NCBI RefSeq assembly: GCF_025960985.1
Contig: NZ_JAOQMX010000005.1
Span: 1-64,000, forward strand
Source of the DNA: Flavobacterium psychraerolatum
GTDB lineage: Bacteria; Bacteroidota; Bacteroidia; Flavobacteriales; Flavobacteriaceae
Length of the DNA stretch: 64,000 nt
Reading direction: 5' to 3'
This document shows positions 19,526 to 28,112 of this stretch, piece by piece. The position numbers were made by a program, and so were the translations under genes. Below the pieces are notes generated by a model. The model was not told the DNA's origin. It saw only the letters and a program-made list of their open reading frames with translations, and searched no databases. Numbering within the stretch: the stretch's first letter is position 1; each line of letters opens with the position of its first letter.

Positions 19526-19570
19526 ATTATATCTTAAGTTCATATTTAATTGAAAGCAAAAAATAAACTA

Positions 19571-20470
19571 TTATTCTTTTTCGTTGGTTATATGTACGGG
19601 TATTTCGCTTAAAGATACACCTCCTTTAATACCAAAATCTAGAGTTCTGATAGGGAAAGGAATCATAATATCATTAGCGTCATATGCTTTCTTAATTTTA
19701 ATTATAGCTTCACTTCCAACTTTGTTATAAACAGATTGTTCAGGAGTATTAATCCACATTCTTATTGATAAATTGACAGAACTATCACCAAATTCAACAA
19801 AAATAACAGTTACTTCATCTTCTTTAGAAAGTTCAACTATATCACTAACTGCATTTAAAGTAATATCTCTAACCTTTTCTAAATCATCACCATAAGAAAC
19901 TCCTACACTCAAATCAAAGCGCCTTTTCTGTAAAATTGTATAATTTTCGATAGGATTTTGAAAGACTTCTTTGTTTGGTATTATAACTGTTTTTCCTTGA
20001 AAAGTTTCTAAAACGGTGTCACGAAGATTAATCATGATGACTTTCCCCATGTAATCCTTAATTTGGACTATATCACCAACTTTTAGAGGTTTTCTAAAAG
20101 ATATAAATATTCCAGACATAAAATTGGCTGCAATATCCTGAAATGCAAATGCTAATGCTAGTCCTAATATACCAGCACCCGCTAATATCGAAGTTACTGC
20201 TTTATCCAAATTTAGAATAGTTAACACAGTAAAAAGTACTATTCCTATAAATGTAAAGTAAACTATTGTACTGAATAGATTATTAAGTGTAAGGTTGTTG
20301 GAAATTTTAGCTATTAATTTTCTAGTTATTTTTCTCACGAATTTAGCAATAAAAAAACCAATTGCAAACACGACGGCTGCCATTGCTATATTGGGTAATA
20401 GCATAATTAAAGCTTCAAGCCAATCTGTTATTTTTACAGCGATTAAGGAATAAATTTTATCGATATCCAT
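19571..20470 (-). CDS. Small-conductance mechanosensitive channel (MscS family)
   Basis: The frame extends to a TTG at 20494, but the ATG at 20470 (MDIDKIYSL) is the likely start, giving 299 residues. There are three hydrophobic N-terminal helices; the third, pore-lining one is rich in Gly and Ala (ILAGAGILGLALAFAFQDIAA). The beta domain with FRKPLKVGDIV and the cytoplasmic PNKEVFQNPIENYT block follow, as in MscS. The channel releases solutes on hypo-osmotic shock at the inner membrane. It is the last gene of a minus-strand series and may have its own promoter in the 350-bp gap upstream. Confidence 0.92.
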   Translation of the reverse strand: MDIDKIYSLIAVKITDWLEALIMLLPNIAMAAVVFAIGFFIAKFVRKITRKLIAKISNNLTLNNLFSTIVYFTFIGIVLFTVLTILNLDKAVTSILAGAGILGLALAFAFQDIAANFMSGIFISFRKPLKVGDIVQIKDYMGKVIMINLRDTVLETFQGKTVIIPNKEVFQNPIENYTILQKRRFDLSVGVSYGDDLEKVRDITLNAVSDIVELSKEDEVTVIFVEFGDSSVNLSIRMWINTPEQSVYNKVGSEAIIKIKKAYDANDIMIPFPIRTLDFGIKGGVSLSEIPVHITNEKE

Positions 20471-20494
20471 TTTTATTTTAGATTTTAATGTCAA

Positions 20495-20821
20495 TTTTTG
20501 ACGTTCATAAATAACTAAGGTAATAAATCATTTTATCGGTCGCAACTTAATAAGGATTGATTATCAAATAAATACTTATGTTATTGAAAATTAGACATAT
20601 ACTATTATTTATAATCTTAATTATAATAATAGAAGTCGGAATGAGCTATTAATTTGCTAAATATTTTTATTAATAGATTAAAATGAAATAACCATATCTT
20701 TCTACAAAAATACCCCCAAATAGTCTCTAACTTTTTGGGGGCAGTGTATTGTTGTAAAATAAAAAAGTGTTTTTATATAAATTTTCATTTTTTTTAAATA
20801 GAAAATCACCCTGTGAGCTTC
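20495..20821. other. Gene-free gap between the DUF4258-like gene and mscS
   Basis: Very AT-rich. The only structure I can support is the hairpin at 20713-20741, listed separately. The rest probably holds the mscS leader, but no clear TAnnTTTG box was found. Confidence 0.4.
20713..20741 (-). terminator. Probable terminator after the DUF4258-like gene
   Basis: CCCCCAAA (20713-20720) pairs with TTTGGGGG (20734-20741) around a 13-base loop; on the minus strand a T-run follows. It is the most GC-rich stem in the region and lies about 80 bp beyond the stop codon. Confidence 0.6.
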
Positions 20822-21199
20822 TTATTTTTTGATAATCTCTTCCAAAACTGCTTTATTAGAGCGGTTGATTACTTTTAATATGATAGGTTGATCTTTGGTA
20901 GTTTTCCCCTCAATTACATACATTTTATTATTTTTTCCAAACTCAGTATTACTTTGATCAAAATCTATATCTCCAAACTCTAAGGTGTTTTTGATATCAA
21001 TGGTATCAATCCAAGGTTGAGCCAATACAGCAGATGCTTTTGGAGAATATACGAATGGTTTGTTGCGCAGGTCATTAAGTACTCTGGCATTGGGAAAATA
21101 GTTGCAACGAGTATCTTTTCCGCTAAAAACCATCGCGACAAAGAATAAGCCCATTACTAATCCGACTAAATAGTAGGCAAAACGGTGAAAGAAATTCAT
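20822..21199 (-). CDS. Small membrane-anchored protein, DUF4258-like
   Basis: The 125-residue protein has one N-terminal membrane helix (about residues 8-26) followed by a short soluble domain, probably outside the cytosol. The segment NYFPNARVLNDLRNKP and the later pattern ending KVINRSNKAVLEEIIKK recall DUF4258 proteins of Flavobacteria, though I cannot confirm that. It follows ald by 38 bp on the same strand and is probably cotranscribed with it. No catalytic motif is seen. The function is unknown. Confidence 0.6.
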   Translation of the reverse strand: MNFFHRFAYYLVGLVMGLFFVAMVFSGKDTRCNYFPNARVLNDLRNKPFVYSPKASAVLAQPWIDTIDIKNTLEFGDIDFDQSNTEFGKNNKMYVIEGKTTKDQPIILKVINRSNKAVLEEIIKK

Positions 21200-21237
21200 G
21201 TAATTTTATTTTGGTGCAAAGGTAAAATAAAGATTCT

Positions 21238-22443
21238 TTAAAATACAATTAAATTGATATCGTTATTGGGTAAATTAAACCAATCTCCAATGGCTTTGTT
21301 TGTCAAAATGCCGTGATAGAGGTAAACCCCATTTTTGAGTCCCACATCGCAGCGAATTGCCGACTCAATACCACCATCTTCTGCAATTTGCATTAAATAA
21401 GGGGTAATGATATTACTTATGGATAAGGAAGCGGTCTTGGAATAGCGAGATGCAATATTGGGTACACAATAATGCAAGACATTACTTTTTATAAAAGTAG
21501 GTTTTTCGTGTGTAGTAACTTCAGATGTTTCAAAACAGCCTCCAGTGTCGATACTCACGTCTACAATTATAGCCCCTTTTTTCATGTGTTCGACCATGGT
21601 CTCAGACACTACTACTGGGCAGCGTTGCACACCACGCAAAGCACCAATAGCCACATCACAACGTCGCAAAGCTTTAGTTAATGCTTTTGTTTGAATTGTA
21701 GATGTAAAAATTCTCTGATTCAATGTATTTTGCAGCCTACGCAATTTTGTAATAGAATTATCAAATACCTTAACACTTGCACCTAGTCCTAGAGCTGTTT
21801 TAGCTGCAAATTCAGCGACAGTTCCAGCACCTATAATTACGATTTCGGTTGGGGGAACTCCTGTAATATTTCCAATTAAGAGTCCTTTTCCAAAATCATT
21901 GGTAATCATTAATTCGGCAGCAATGAGTATTGATGCGGTTCCTGCGATTTCGCTTGTTGAACGCACAGCAGGATAGGATCCATCTTCATCTTTAATATAT
22001 TCAAATGCTAGTGCAGTTATTTTCTTTTTGCTCAGCGCTTCAAAATAGGCTTTACTTTTGGTTTTTAATTGTATGGATGAAATAAGAATTGTTTTGGGAT
22101 TCATCATTTCGATTTCTCCAATAGTAGGTGCACCAATCTTCAGAACCATAGGACAACCAAAAACTTTTTGGGTATCATGTGTAATTTCGGCTCCAGCATC
22201 ACTATATTCTTTGTCTGTATAACTAGAGTTTTCACCTGCACCAGACTCAATCATCACACGATGTCCGTGATGCGTTAGGGTATTAACAGCATCTGGTGTC
22301 AAACAAATGCGGCGCTCTTGGTAACTAGTCTCACTAGGAATACCTATAAAAAGTTCGCTCTTTCGCTTGGATACTTCCAGTTTTTCTTCTTGCGGGAGTA
22401 ACTGCTCTTTGGTAAATGGTGTAATCGCTATAGATATTGACAT
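21238..22443 (-). CDS. ald: Alanine dehydrogenase
   Basis: The 401-residue protein matches the alanine dehydrogenase / transhydrogenase-alpha family: IGIPSETSYQERRICLTPDAV near the start binds substrate (the Arg and following Lys region), and VVIIGAGTVAEFAAKTALGLGA is the Rossmann NAD-binding loop. It should interconvert L-alanine and pyruvate plus ammonia. About 20 extra residues precede the usual start. It differs from the pyridine nucleotide transhydrogenase in having no membrane part and no beta partner beside it. Upstream lie tsaE and porX on the same strand. Confidence 0.87.
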   Translation of the reverse strand: MSISIAITPFTKEQLLPQEEKLEVSKRKSELFIGIPSETSYQERRICLTPDAVNTLTHHGHRVMIESGAGENSSYTDKEYSDAGAEITHDTQKVFGCPMVLKIGAPTIGEIEMMNPKTILISSIQLKTKSKAYFEALSKKKITALAFEYIKDEDGSYPAVRSTSEIAGTASILIAAELMITNDFGKGLLIGNITGVPPTEIVIIGAGTVAEFAAKTALGLGASVKVFDNSITKLRRLQNTLNQRIFTSTIQTKALTKALRRCDVAIGALRGVQRCPVVVSETMVEHMKKGAIIVDVSIDTGGCFETSEVTTHEKPTFIKSNVLHYCVPNIASRYSKTASLSISNIITPYLMQIAEDGGIESAIRCDVGLKNGVYLYHGILTNKAIGDWFNLPNNDINLIVF

Positions 22444-22656
22444 TGTTTACTGTGATAATTGAAAAGTAAAATTACATAAAAAGTTTAAAATAAGCGATTA
22501 CAGTGGCTAATATTAACCAATTGTTTTAACTAGAACATATTTGACAGTTTTAGTTTACCTTAAAATCATTTTAGATCACTTTCAGGAAGTAATTATAAGT
22601 TTAAAATAAAAGAGTAATCTGTAATTTGTATTTTTTTTTTAATACAAAGTACCTAT

Positions 22657-23064
22657 TTACTGCAATTCTAAAACGCGCTTACCATCTGCTAAGGTTTTTA
22701 TTGTAATGACAGAATGTTTCTCCGGTATCAGATTCGGAATGTTTTCAGCCCATTCGATAAAACACCAATGACCAGAATATAAATACTCATCTACCCCCAT
22801 ATCCATTGCTTCTGTCTCATTTTTTAGACGGTAAAAATCAAAATGATAAATCAATTGATTTTCAGATGCTTCGTATTCATTTACTAAAGAAAAAGTTGGA
22901 CTACTTGTAGCACCCTTAACTCCAAGTTTATTAGTCAATGCTTTAATAAAAGTCGTTTTTCCAGCCCCCATATCCCCGTGAAAAAGAATCACTCTTTCTG
23001 GATTTTGGGCTACTACTTTTTCTGCTACTGAGGTAATTTCTTCTAATGAAAAAATAAATTCCAT
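22657..23064 (-). CDS. tsaE: tRNA threonylcarbamoyladenosine biosynthesis ATPase TsaE
   Basis: The 135-residue P-loop ATPase has Walker A GDMGAGKTTFIKAL and the family segments TSSPTFSLVNEY and FIEWAEN. TsaE cycles the TsaB-TsaD complex that makes the t6A modification on tRNAs decoding ANN codons. Length is as expected. It lies 82 bp after porX, and ald follows after 213 bp. tsaB and tsaD are not in the window. Confidence 0.93.
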   Translation of the reverse strand: MEFIFSLEEITSVAEKVVAQNPERVILFHGDMGAGKTTFIKALTNKLGVKGATSSPTFSLVNEYEASENQLIYHFDFYRLKNETEAMDMGVDEYLYSGHWCFIEWAENIPNLIPEKHSVITIKTLADGKRVLELQ

Positions 23065-23146
23065 ACTCTTAATTTTTATTATATTAAATACTTTGTCCTT
23101 GGTCGTAAAAATAAGAGATCAAGGACAATGTATAGGCCTATAGTAA

Positions 23147-24700
23147 CTATTTTGGATTAAATACTAAGCACGGTATAATCATTTCTTCCAATGAGATTCC
23201 ACCATGTTGGTATGTATTCTTATAATAGCCTACATAATGGTTGTAGTTATTGACATAAGCCAAGAACAAATCATTTTTGGCAAAAATATACGAACTAGTC
23301 ATATTTATTATCGGTAAACCAATCTTTTTTGGGTCCTTTACAGCATATACATCTTTTTGCTCGTAAGTCAAGCTTCGCCCAGTTTTATAACGTAGGTTAA
23401 GACTTGTATTTTTGTCGCCCACCACTTTTGATGGGTTGCGAACATTAATCGTTCCGTGATCAGTGGTAAGTACCATTTTGAAACCCAATGCTTGTGCTTG
23501 TTGAATAATCTCAAGCAAAGGCGAATTTTTAAACCAGCTTAATGTCAACGATCGGTAGGCTTTGTCATCAGATGCCAATTCTTTAACCACATCCATTTCG
23601 GTTTTTGCGTGCGACAGCATATCAACAAAATTATAGACAATAGTCACCAAATCATTACTTTTTAACGCCTTGAAGTTCTCAGATAATTTCTTTCCACTCG
23701 CCAAATTGGTGATTTTAAAATAATCTTCTTTGATATTCAACCCCAAACGCTTCAATTGTGCAGTAAGTAACTCGGCTTCATACAGGTTTTTTCCGCCTTC
23801 CTCTGGGTCATTTTTCCAATATTGCGGAAATTTTTTCTCAATATCTACTGGTAATAAACCAGCAAAAATCGCATTTCTTGCATACTGCGTTGCAGTAGGC
23901 AGGATAGAGTAGTATGGAATTTCTTTTTCTAATTTGTAATGGTTAGCCACCACTTCTTCAAAAACCTTCCATTGATCGTAACGCAAATTGTCAATCACTA
24001 CAAAAAGTACAGGTTTGTCTTTTTTTACCAATTCGGGTACTACAACTTCTTTGAATAGAGTATGTGATTGCACTGGCTTATCAGCTTTTGGTTCGAACCA
24101 ATCTTCATAATTACGCTCTATGAATTTTCCAAATTGGGAATTGGCCTCTTGTTTTTGAGATTCCAATATTTCGGTAAGCGAGTGGTCGTTAATGTTTTCT
24201 AAATTAAGTTCCCAGAAAATCAATTTTTTATACAACTCAATCCAATCTTCGTAGGAATTAACCATTCCCATCTCCATCGAAATCTTACGAAATTCCTTTT
24301 GATAGTCTAACGTTGTTTTCTCGGTAACCAAACGAGAATGATCTAGGTTTTTCTTCAGACTTAACAAAATCTGATTTGGATTTACCGGTTTGATTAAATA
24401 ATCGGCAATTTTAGAGCCTATGGCTTCCTCCATAATATATTCTTCCTCACTCTTGGTAATCATAATCATGGGTACCGCAGATTTTTTCTCCTTCATTTCT
24501 GCAAGCGTTTCCAATCCGCTCATCCCGGGCATATTTTCATCTAAAAAAACAATATCAAAAGATTCGTTTTCAAATATTTCAATGGCATCACGGCCATTAT
24601 TACAAGTGGTTACACTGTAATTTTTTTTTTCCAAAAATAGGATGTGTGGTTTGAGATAATCAATTTCATCATCAACCCAAAGTATTTTTATTTTGTCCAT
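23147..24700 (-). CDS. porX: PorX: response regulator with PglZ/alkaline-phosphatase-like domain
   Basis: The 517-residue protein has an N-terminal receiver domain with acidic pocket Asp10/Asp11, phosphoacceptor Asp54 (FLDENMPGMSG) and the conserved Lys in LIKPVNP, then a linker and a C-terminal PglZ domain. The nucleophile region is TATQYARNAIFAGLLP and the metal-ligand block is TTDHGTINVRNP. This architecture is PorX, which regulates the type IX secretion system in Bacteroidetes and, by published work, has phosphodiesterase activity on oligonucleotides. No porY kinase is adjacent. It heads a same-strand series with tsaE and ald. Confidence 0.92.
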   Translation of the reverse strand: MDKIKILWVDDEIDYLKPHILFLEKKNYSVTTCNNGRDAIEIFENESFDIVFLDENMPGMSGLETLAEMKEKKSAVPMIMITKSEEEYIMEEAIGSKIADYLIKPVNPNQILLSLKKNLDHSRLVTEKTTLDYQKEFRKISMEMGMVNSYEDWIELYKKLIFWELNLENINDHSLTEILESQKQEANSQFGKFIERNYEDWFEPKADKPVQSHTLFKEVVVPELVKKDKPVLFVVIDNLRYDQWKVFEEVVANHYKLEKEIPYYSILPTATQYARNAIFAGLLPVDIEKKFPQYWKNDPEEGGKNLYEAELLTAQLKRLGLNIKEDYFKITNLASGKKLSENFKALKSNDLVTIVYNFVDMLSHAKTEMDVVKELASDDKAYRSLTLSWFKNSPLLEIIQQAQALGFKMVLTTDHGTINVRNPSKVVGDKNTSLNLRYKTGRSLTYEQKDVYAVKDPKKIGLPIINMTSSYIFAKNDLFLAYVNNYNHYVGYYKNTYQHGGISLEEMIIPCLVFNPK

Positions 24701-25143
24701 AGTATAGTCGTTTTAAGTTGTCACATGTAGCAATCAATGTGCCAATTTACAGTATTTAGAAGTGTAATATTCCTAATTTTATTATAAAAATAATGAAAAA
24801 GATACAATTCTGTTTTGGTAACATTAATTGTATTTTGGGTTCCCGATAGCTATCAGAAAGAAAAAAGCGGATTGTCACATTCGTTTTAATTCCTTAATTC
24901 GTTTTACTAGTTTTTGGGCTTTTTACTACTATACTTCAGCTTAAAAAATGTCAATTTACAAAACAAGTATTTAACGAATTTGTCAGTAGAAGGAGACTTA
25001 GATAATTGATTATAAAACTACTACCTGAATTTATCCCAAAATAATACCTTTTTTTACTTTCGATAAAAAACAATTTGTATTTCAATTTTAGTTACTTTTA
25101 GGTATTCTATTTTTTTCTAAAAATTAGATTAAAAATAAATATC
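24701..25143. other. Gene-free gap upstream of the SatD operon
   Basis: AT-rich sequence with a 10-bp perfect palindrome GATAGCTATC at 24845-24854, flanked by CCC on one side only. It may be a decayed copy of a longer palindrome. Nothing else is supported before the repeats at 25144. Confidence 0.45.
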
Positions 25144-25215
25144 TGCTATTAACTGGATATTGTTTTTTATATGCTTTTTAGTATATAATTTTCATTATCT
25201 GCTTTTAAGTATATA
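25144..25215 (+). promoter_or_regulatory. Three 16-bp direct repeats, 28 bp apart, over the SatD promoter
   Basis: Repeats start at 25144, 25172 and 25200, exactly 28 bp apart. Copies 2 and 3 agree at 15 of 16 bases (TGCTTTTAAGTATATA in copy 3); copy 1 agrees with copy 3 at 12 of 16. Copy 3 overlaps a -7-like TATATTTA at 25214-25221, and copy 2 lies next to the -33 region. This layout suits an operator, plausibly bound by the helix-turn-helix of the first gene downstream. The binding protein is inferred. Confidence 0.6.
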
Positions 25216-25239
25216 TATTTACAAACTAAACACCAATTT

Positions 25240-25842
25240 ATGTTTGCAGTACTCACAGGAGACATCATTCAATCACAACAAACCGCTGTATCGATTTGGA
25301 TCACCGCTTTGAAGGACATTTTGAATCAATATGGCACTAGTCCAAAAGATTGGGAGATTTACCGCGGGGATAGTTTTCAAATTATAAGCACTCCAGAAAA
25401 TGTTTTAAATTTGAGTTTAATTATCAAATCCTATCTAAAAAGCAAAAATATCAACGTACGCATGGCCATTGGTATTGGAGATATTAACTATAGAACCGAT
25501 AAAGCAACAGAGTCTAATGGGAGCGCTTTTATAAATTCAGGAACTTGTTTTGATAGCTTGAAAAAACAAACCCTAGCGTTGCAAACCCCTTGGAATACCA
25601 TGAACGCCGTATTGCGTATCATGTTGGATTTGGCCTTACTTACCATGGATAAATGGACTGTAAAAACAGCTGAAGCAGTTTGCTATAAACTTCAAAATCC
25701 AACAATGAATCAAAAAGAGATTGCCCAAAAATTGGGTAATAAAGGGCAAGGAAACATCAGCGAAGCTCTGAAAAGGGGAGGCTATGACGAAATTAACCAA
25801 CTGTTACATTATTACCAAAAAAGTATTCTTGAATTATGTTAA
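25240..25842 (+). CDS. SatD-family protein: cyclase-like domain plus helix-turn-helix
   Basis: The 200-residue protein matches SatD-related proteins, whose role is unknown. Residues 1-110 follow the order of a class III nucleotide cyclase core: a strand ending in Gly7-Asp8-Ile, a hairpin with Gly43-Asp44-Ser-Phe, then VRMAIGIGDI (73-82) and a segment NGSAFINSG (93-101) where cyclases have GPxVNxAxR. The transition-state Arg of cyclases is not evident, so it may bind rather than convert a nucleotide. Residues about 150-190 (NQKEIAQKLG ... NISEALKRGGY) form a helix-turn-helix. Its stop overlaps the next start by 7 bp. The cyclase reading is my inference. Confidence 0.75.
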   Translation: MFAVLTGDIIQSQQTAVSIWITALKDILNQYGTSPKDWEIYRGDSFQIISTPENVLNLSLIIKSYLKSKNINVRMAIGIGDINYRTDKATESNGSAFINSGTCFDSLKKQTLALQTPWNTMNAVLRIMLDLALLTMDKWTVKTAEAVCYKLQNPTMNQKEIAQKLGNKGQGNISEALKRGGYDEINQLLHYYQKSILELC

Positions 25843-26540
25843 CACTATTCATCCCTTTTTTATTGGCACATTTTGTAGGCGATTTTTTATTGCAACCCAA
25901 TAAATGGGTCAAAGCAAAATCCGTGGCCAAACAAAGACCAAAATACTTATCCTATCATACAATTGTACATGGAGTAGTACTCGTGGTAGCATTGCAATTT
26001 CAGCTGCAGTATTGGGTCGGGATTCTCGCCGTACTCCTCACGCATTTTGCAATTGATTGGTTCAAATTAGAATACCAAAACAAACAAAATGAAATCTCAT
26101 TATTCTTTGGTGATCAATTGGCTCACCTACTTGTGATTGTCACTGTCGTATATTGCTATGAACCATTTGTATATGATCCTACAATAATTTCATTCGCTCA
26201 AATACTATTATTATTGATGGCAATACTGTTGCAAACAGAGGTCTCAGCTATCATCATGCGGATTTTATTGTCCAAATGGAAAATGAAAGAGGAATATCCC
26301 AACCAAGCCGGTAAGTATATCGGAATTTTGGAACGCCTCTTTATTTTTGGTTTTATAGTAATGAATTATTGGGAAGGAATCGGTTTTTTATTGGCTGCCA
26401 AATCTATATTTCGTTTTGGTGACCTAAACAATGCCAAGGACCGTAATTTAACCGAATATGTATTAATTGGAACATTGATTAGTTTTGGACTAGCGATGCT
26501 AATTGCACTTGGTTATCAATACGTAAACATATATTTATAA
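25836..26540 (+). CDS. DUF3307 membrane protein with paired His/Asp motifs
   Basis: The 234-residue protein has about five or six membrane helices and matches DUF3307. Four short motifs stand out: H12-x3-D16, H41-x3-H45, H70-x3-D74 and D93-x3-H97. Such spacing puts two polar ligands on one helix face each and suggests a metal site inside the membrane, as in membrane-bound metal-dependent hydrolases such as the YdjM/DUF457 group. That comparison is inference. The gene overlaps the SatD gene by 7 bp, so the two are almost surely cotranscribed and perhaps translationally coupled. The function is unknown. Confidence 0.85.
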   Translation: MLTLFIPFLLAHFVGDFLLQPNKWVKAKSVAKQRPKYLSYHTIVHGVVLVVALQFQLQYWVGILAVLLTHFAIDWFKLEYQNKQNEISLFFGDQLAHLLVIVTVVYCYEPFVYDPTIISFAQILLLLMAILLQTEVSAIIMRILLSKWKMKEEYPNQAGKYIGILERLFIFGFIVMNYWEGIGFLLAAKSIFRFGDLNNAKDRNLTEYVLIGTLISFGLAMLIALGYQYVNIYL

Positions 26541-26551
26541 AACACCACTAT

Positions 26552-27499
26552 ATGATAAAGAAAAATTACTTTTTGGTTATTGTACTAAGTTTATTAACAA
26601 TGAATATATCCTTAAAACTACTAGCACAAGAACGCGCAGTAGAAGTTAGCTCAATTCGTAATTCGGATAAATCGGTAGATATCCTATACCAAAAAAACAA
26701 ACCAGGTAGTTATACTATAAAAGTAAAATTCTCTAACATAACCAATACATTTGTATCCGATTATGAAGATGTTATTCAATATGATTCTGGAACATTATTA
26801 ACTTTAAGACCGCAAAACAGTAATCAGGATATTGGATATAGTTATAACTACAGCTATAGTATGGGGAACCAAAAACCAAAAGTAGACAGCTTATTTCAAT
26901 ATTTACTACCATTCAAAAAAGGAAAAAAAGTAACTGTTTACGAAAGCACTAATTTAAATGAAGAATACTTTGGTGCTGAAAAATTAGACAGTTGGAAATC
27001 TTATCACATCACAAGTACAACAGCTGACAGTATTTTTGCTATGCGTAAAGGAATTGTGGTAGAGTTAAAAAATGAATACCAAACGGATACTATAACTAAT
27101 ATGGTATACACCAGTAAAAAAAATACACTAATTATTGAACATGAAGATGGTACATATGCCGCCTATAAAGGTTTAAAAAAAGATAGTTTTAAAGTCAAAT
27201 TGGGAGATATAGTCTACCCAAGTACAATGTTAGGAGTATTAGATCGATTCAATAATAAAAGATATGTTTTGCATTTTAATATTTATTACCACGACCTAAG
27301 TCGTAACGTTGACAATACAAATGCAACTCTTAAAACAGCCAAGAGTAGATATGCTTTTATAGCACCCTATTTTTTCACCAAAGAAGGATTAATCAAAATT
27401 GTACCCAAAAGTAGTTTTACCGCTGAAACAAAGGAAACAATCATCAGAAAAGAGATGTCCAAAAAAGAGATTAAACAACAAATGAAAAATGAAATTTAA
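26552..27499 (+). CDS. Exported LytM/M23-like protein, catalytic residues degenerate
   Basis: The 315-residue protein has a signal peptide (about residues 1-25). Residues 150-260 follow the LytM (M23) order: a strand FAMRKGIVVEL, the NTLIIEHEDGTYAAY block, the KVKLGDIVYPSTMLGVLD block, and a VLHFNIYY strand. In active M23 endopeptidases these carry HxxxD, YxH and HxH zinc ligands; here the first motif reads YHITSTTADS, the second has lost its His, and only one His remains in the last. It is probably a non-catalytic scaffold, like EnvC or NlpD, which activate other hydrolases. It starts 11 bp after the DUF3307 gene, so it likely belongs to the operon. Confidence 0.65.
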   Translation: MIKKNYFLVIVLSLLTMNISLKLLAQERAVEVSSIRNSDKSVDILYQKNKPGSYTIKVKFSNITNTFVSDYEDVIQYDSGTLLTLRPQNSNQDIGYSYNYSYSMGNQKPKVDSLFQYLLPFKKGKKVTVYESTNLNEEYFGAEKLDSWKSYHITSTTADSIFAMRKGIVVELKNEYQTDTITNMVYTSKKNTLIIEHEDGTYAAYKGLKKDSFKVKLGDIVYPSTMLGVLDRFNNKRYVLHFNIYYHDLSRNVDNTNATLKTAKSRYAFIAPYFFTKEGLIKIVPKSSFTAETKETIIRKEMSKKEIKQQMKNEI

Positions 27500-27642
27500 T
27501 TATTCTATAAAAAAACTCAAGCTATTTACTTCTTGATTTTTTTTGTGTTTACCTGACGAAATAAAGACAAATAAATAACACTTTTTTATAGTATTAAACA
27601 GATTTTTTTATTAAATTTAAGGGTAACATAAAACTATCTAAT

Positions 27643-28080
27643 ATGACTGTAGATCAAATATTAAGCGAAAAAGGAAACGAAGTTCATTCTATACTTTCTA
27701 CCATTACAGTATATGAAGCTTTGAGGATAATGGGGGAAAGGAATGTTGGTGCAGTACTAGTTATTGAAAATGATATTTTGAAAGGAATATTATCAGAAAG
27801 AGACTATGCTCGAAAAGTGGTTCTAAAAAATAAAGCATCAAAGGAAACATTTGTCCATGAAATCATGGATATGGAGATTATTACTGTAAAGCCAACAGAT
27901 GATATCAATTATTGTATGGATCTAATTACAAATAAAAGGGTCCGACATTTACCTGTTCTGTTTGAGGAACGAGTAATCGGAATTGTGTCAATTGGTGATG
28001 TAGTAAAATCTATTATTGCCTTACAAAAAAACACAATTGATCACCTTGATTCCTATATCCACGGTACAAAAGCACAGTAG
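27643..28080 (+). CDS. CBS-domain protein (tandem CBS pair)
   Basis: The 145-residue protein consists of two CBS motifs (about residues 10-65 and 75-135), a Bateman module. The recognisable blocks are ALRIMGERNVGAVLVIEN, GILSERDYARKV, and RHLPVLFEERVIGIVSIGDVV in the second. Such modules bind adenine nucleotides or SAM and regulate partner proteins. No fused effector is present, so the partner is unknown. It sits between the degenerate LytM gene and the candidate nqrM, with its own 143-bp upstream gap. Confidence 0.92.
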   Translation: MTVDQILSEKGNEVHSILSTITVYEALRIMGERNVGAVLVIENDILKGILSERDYARKVVLKNKASKETFVHEIMDMEIITVKPTDDINYCMDLITNKRVRHLPVLFEERVIGIVSIGDVVKSIIALQKNTIDHLDSYIHGTKAQ

Positions 28081-28112
28081 TCATTAATTAATTCAATCAT
28101 AAAGAAAATTGT

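Noticed and set aside
22444-22656. Looked for a riboswitch or hairpin between tsaE and ald
   Set aside because: No stable stem or known riboswitch core seen.
25093-25108. Possible fourth iteron upstream of the SatD gene
   Set aside because: Only about 11 of 16 bases match and it is 51 bp from copy 1, out of phase with the 28-bp period.
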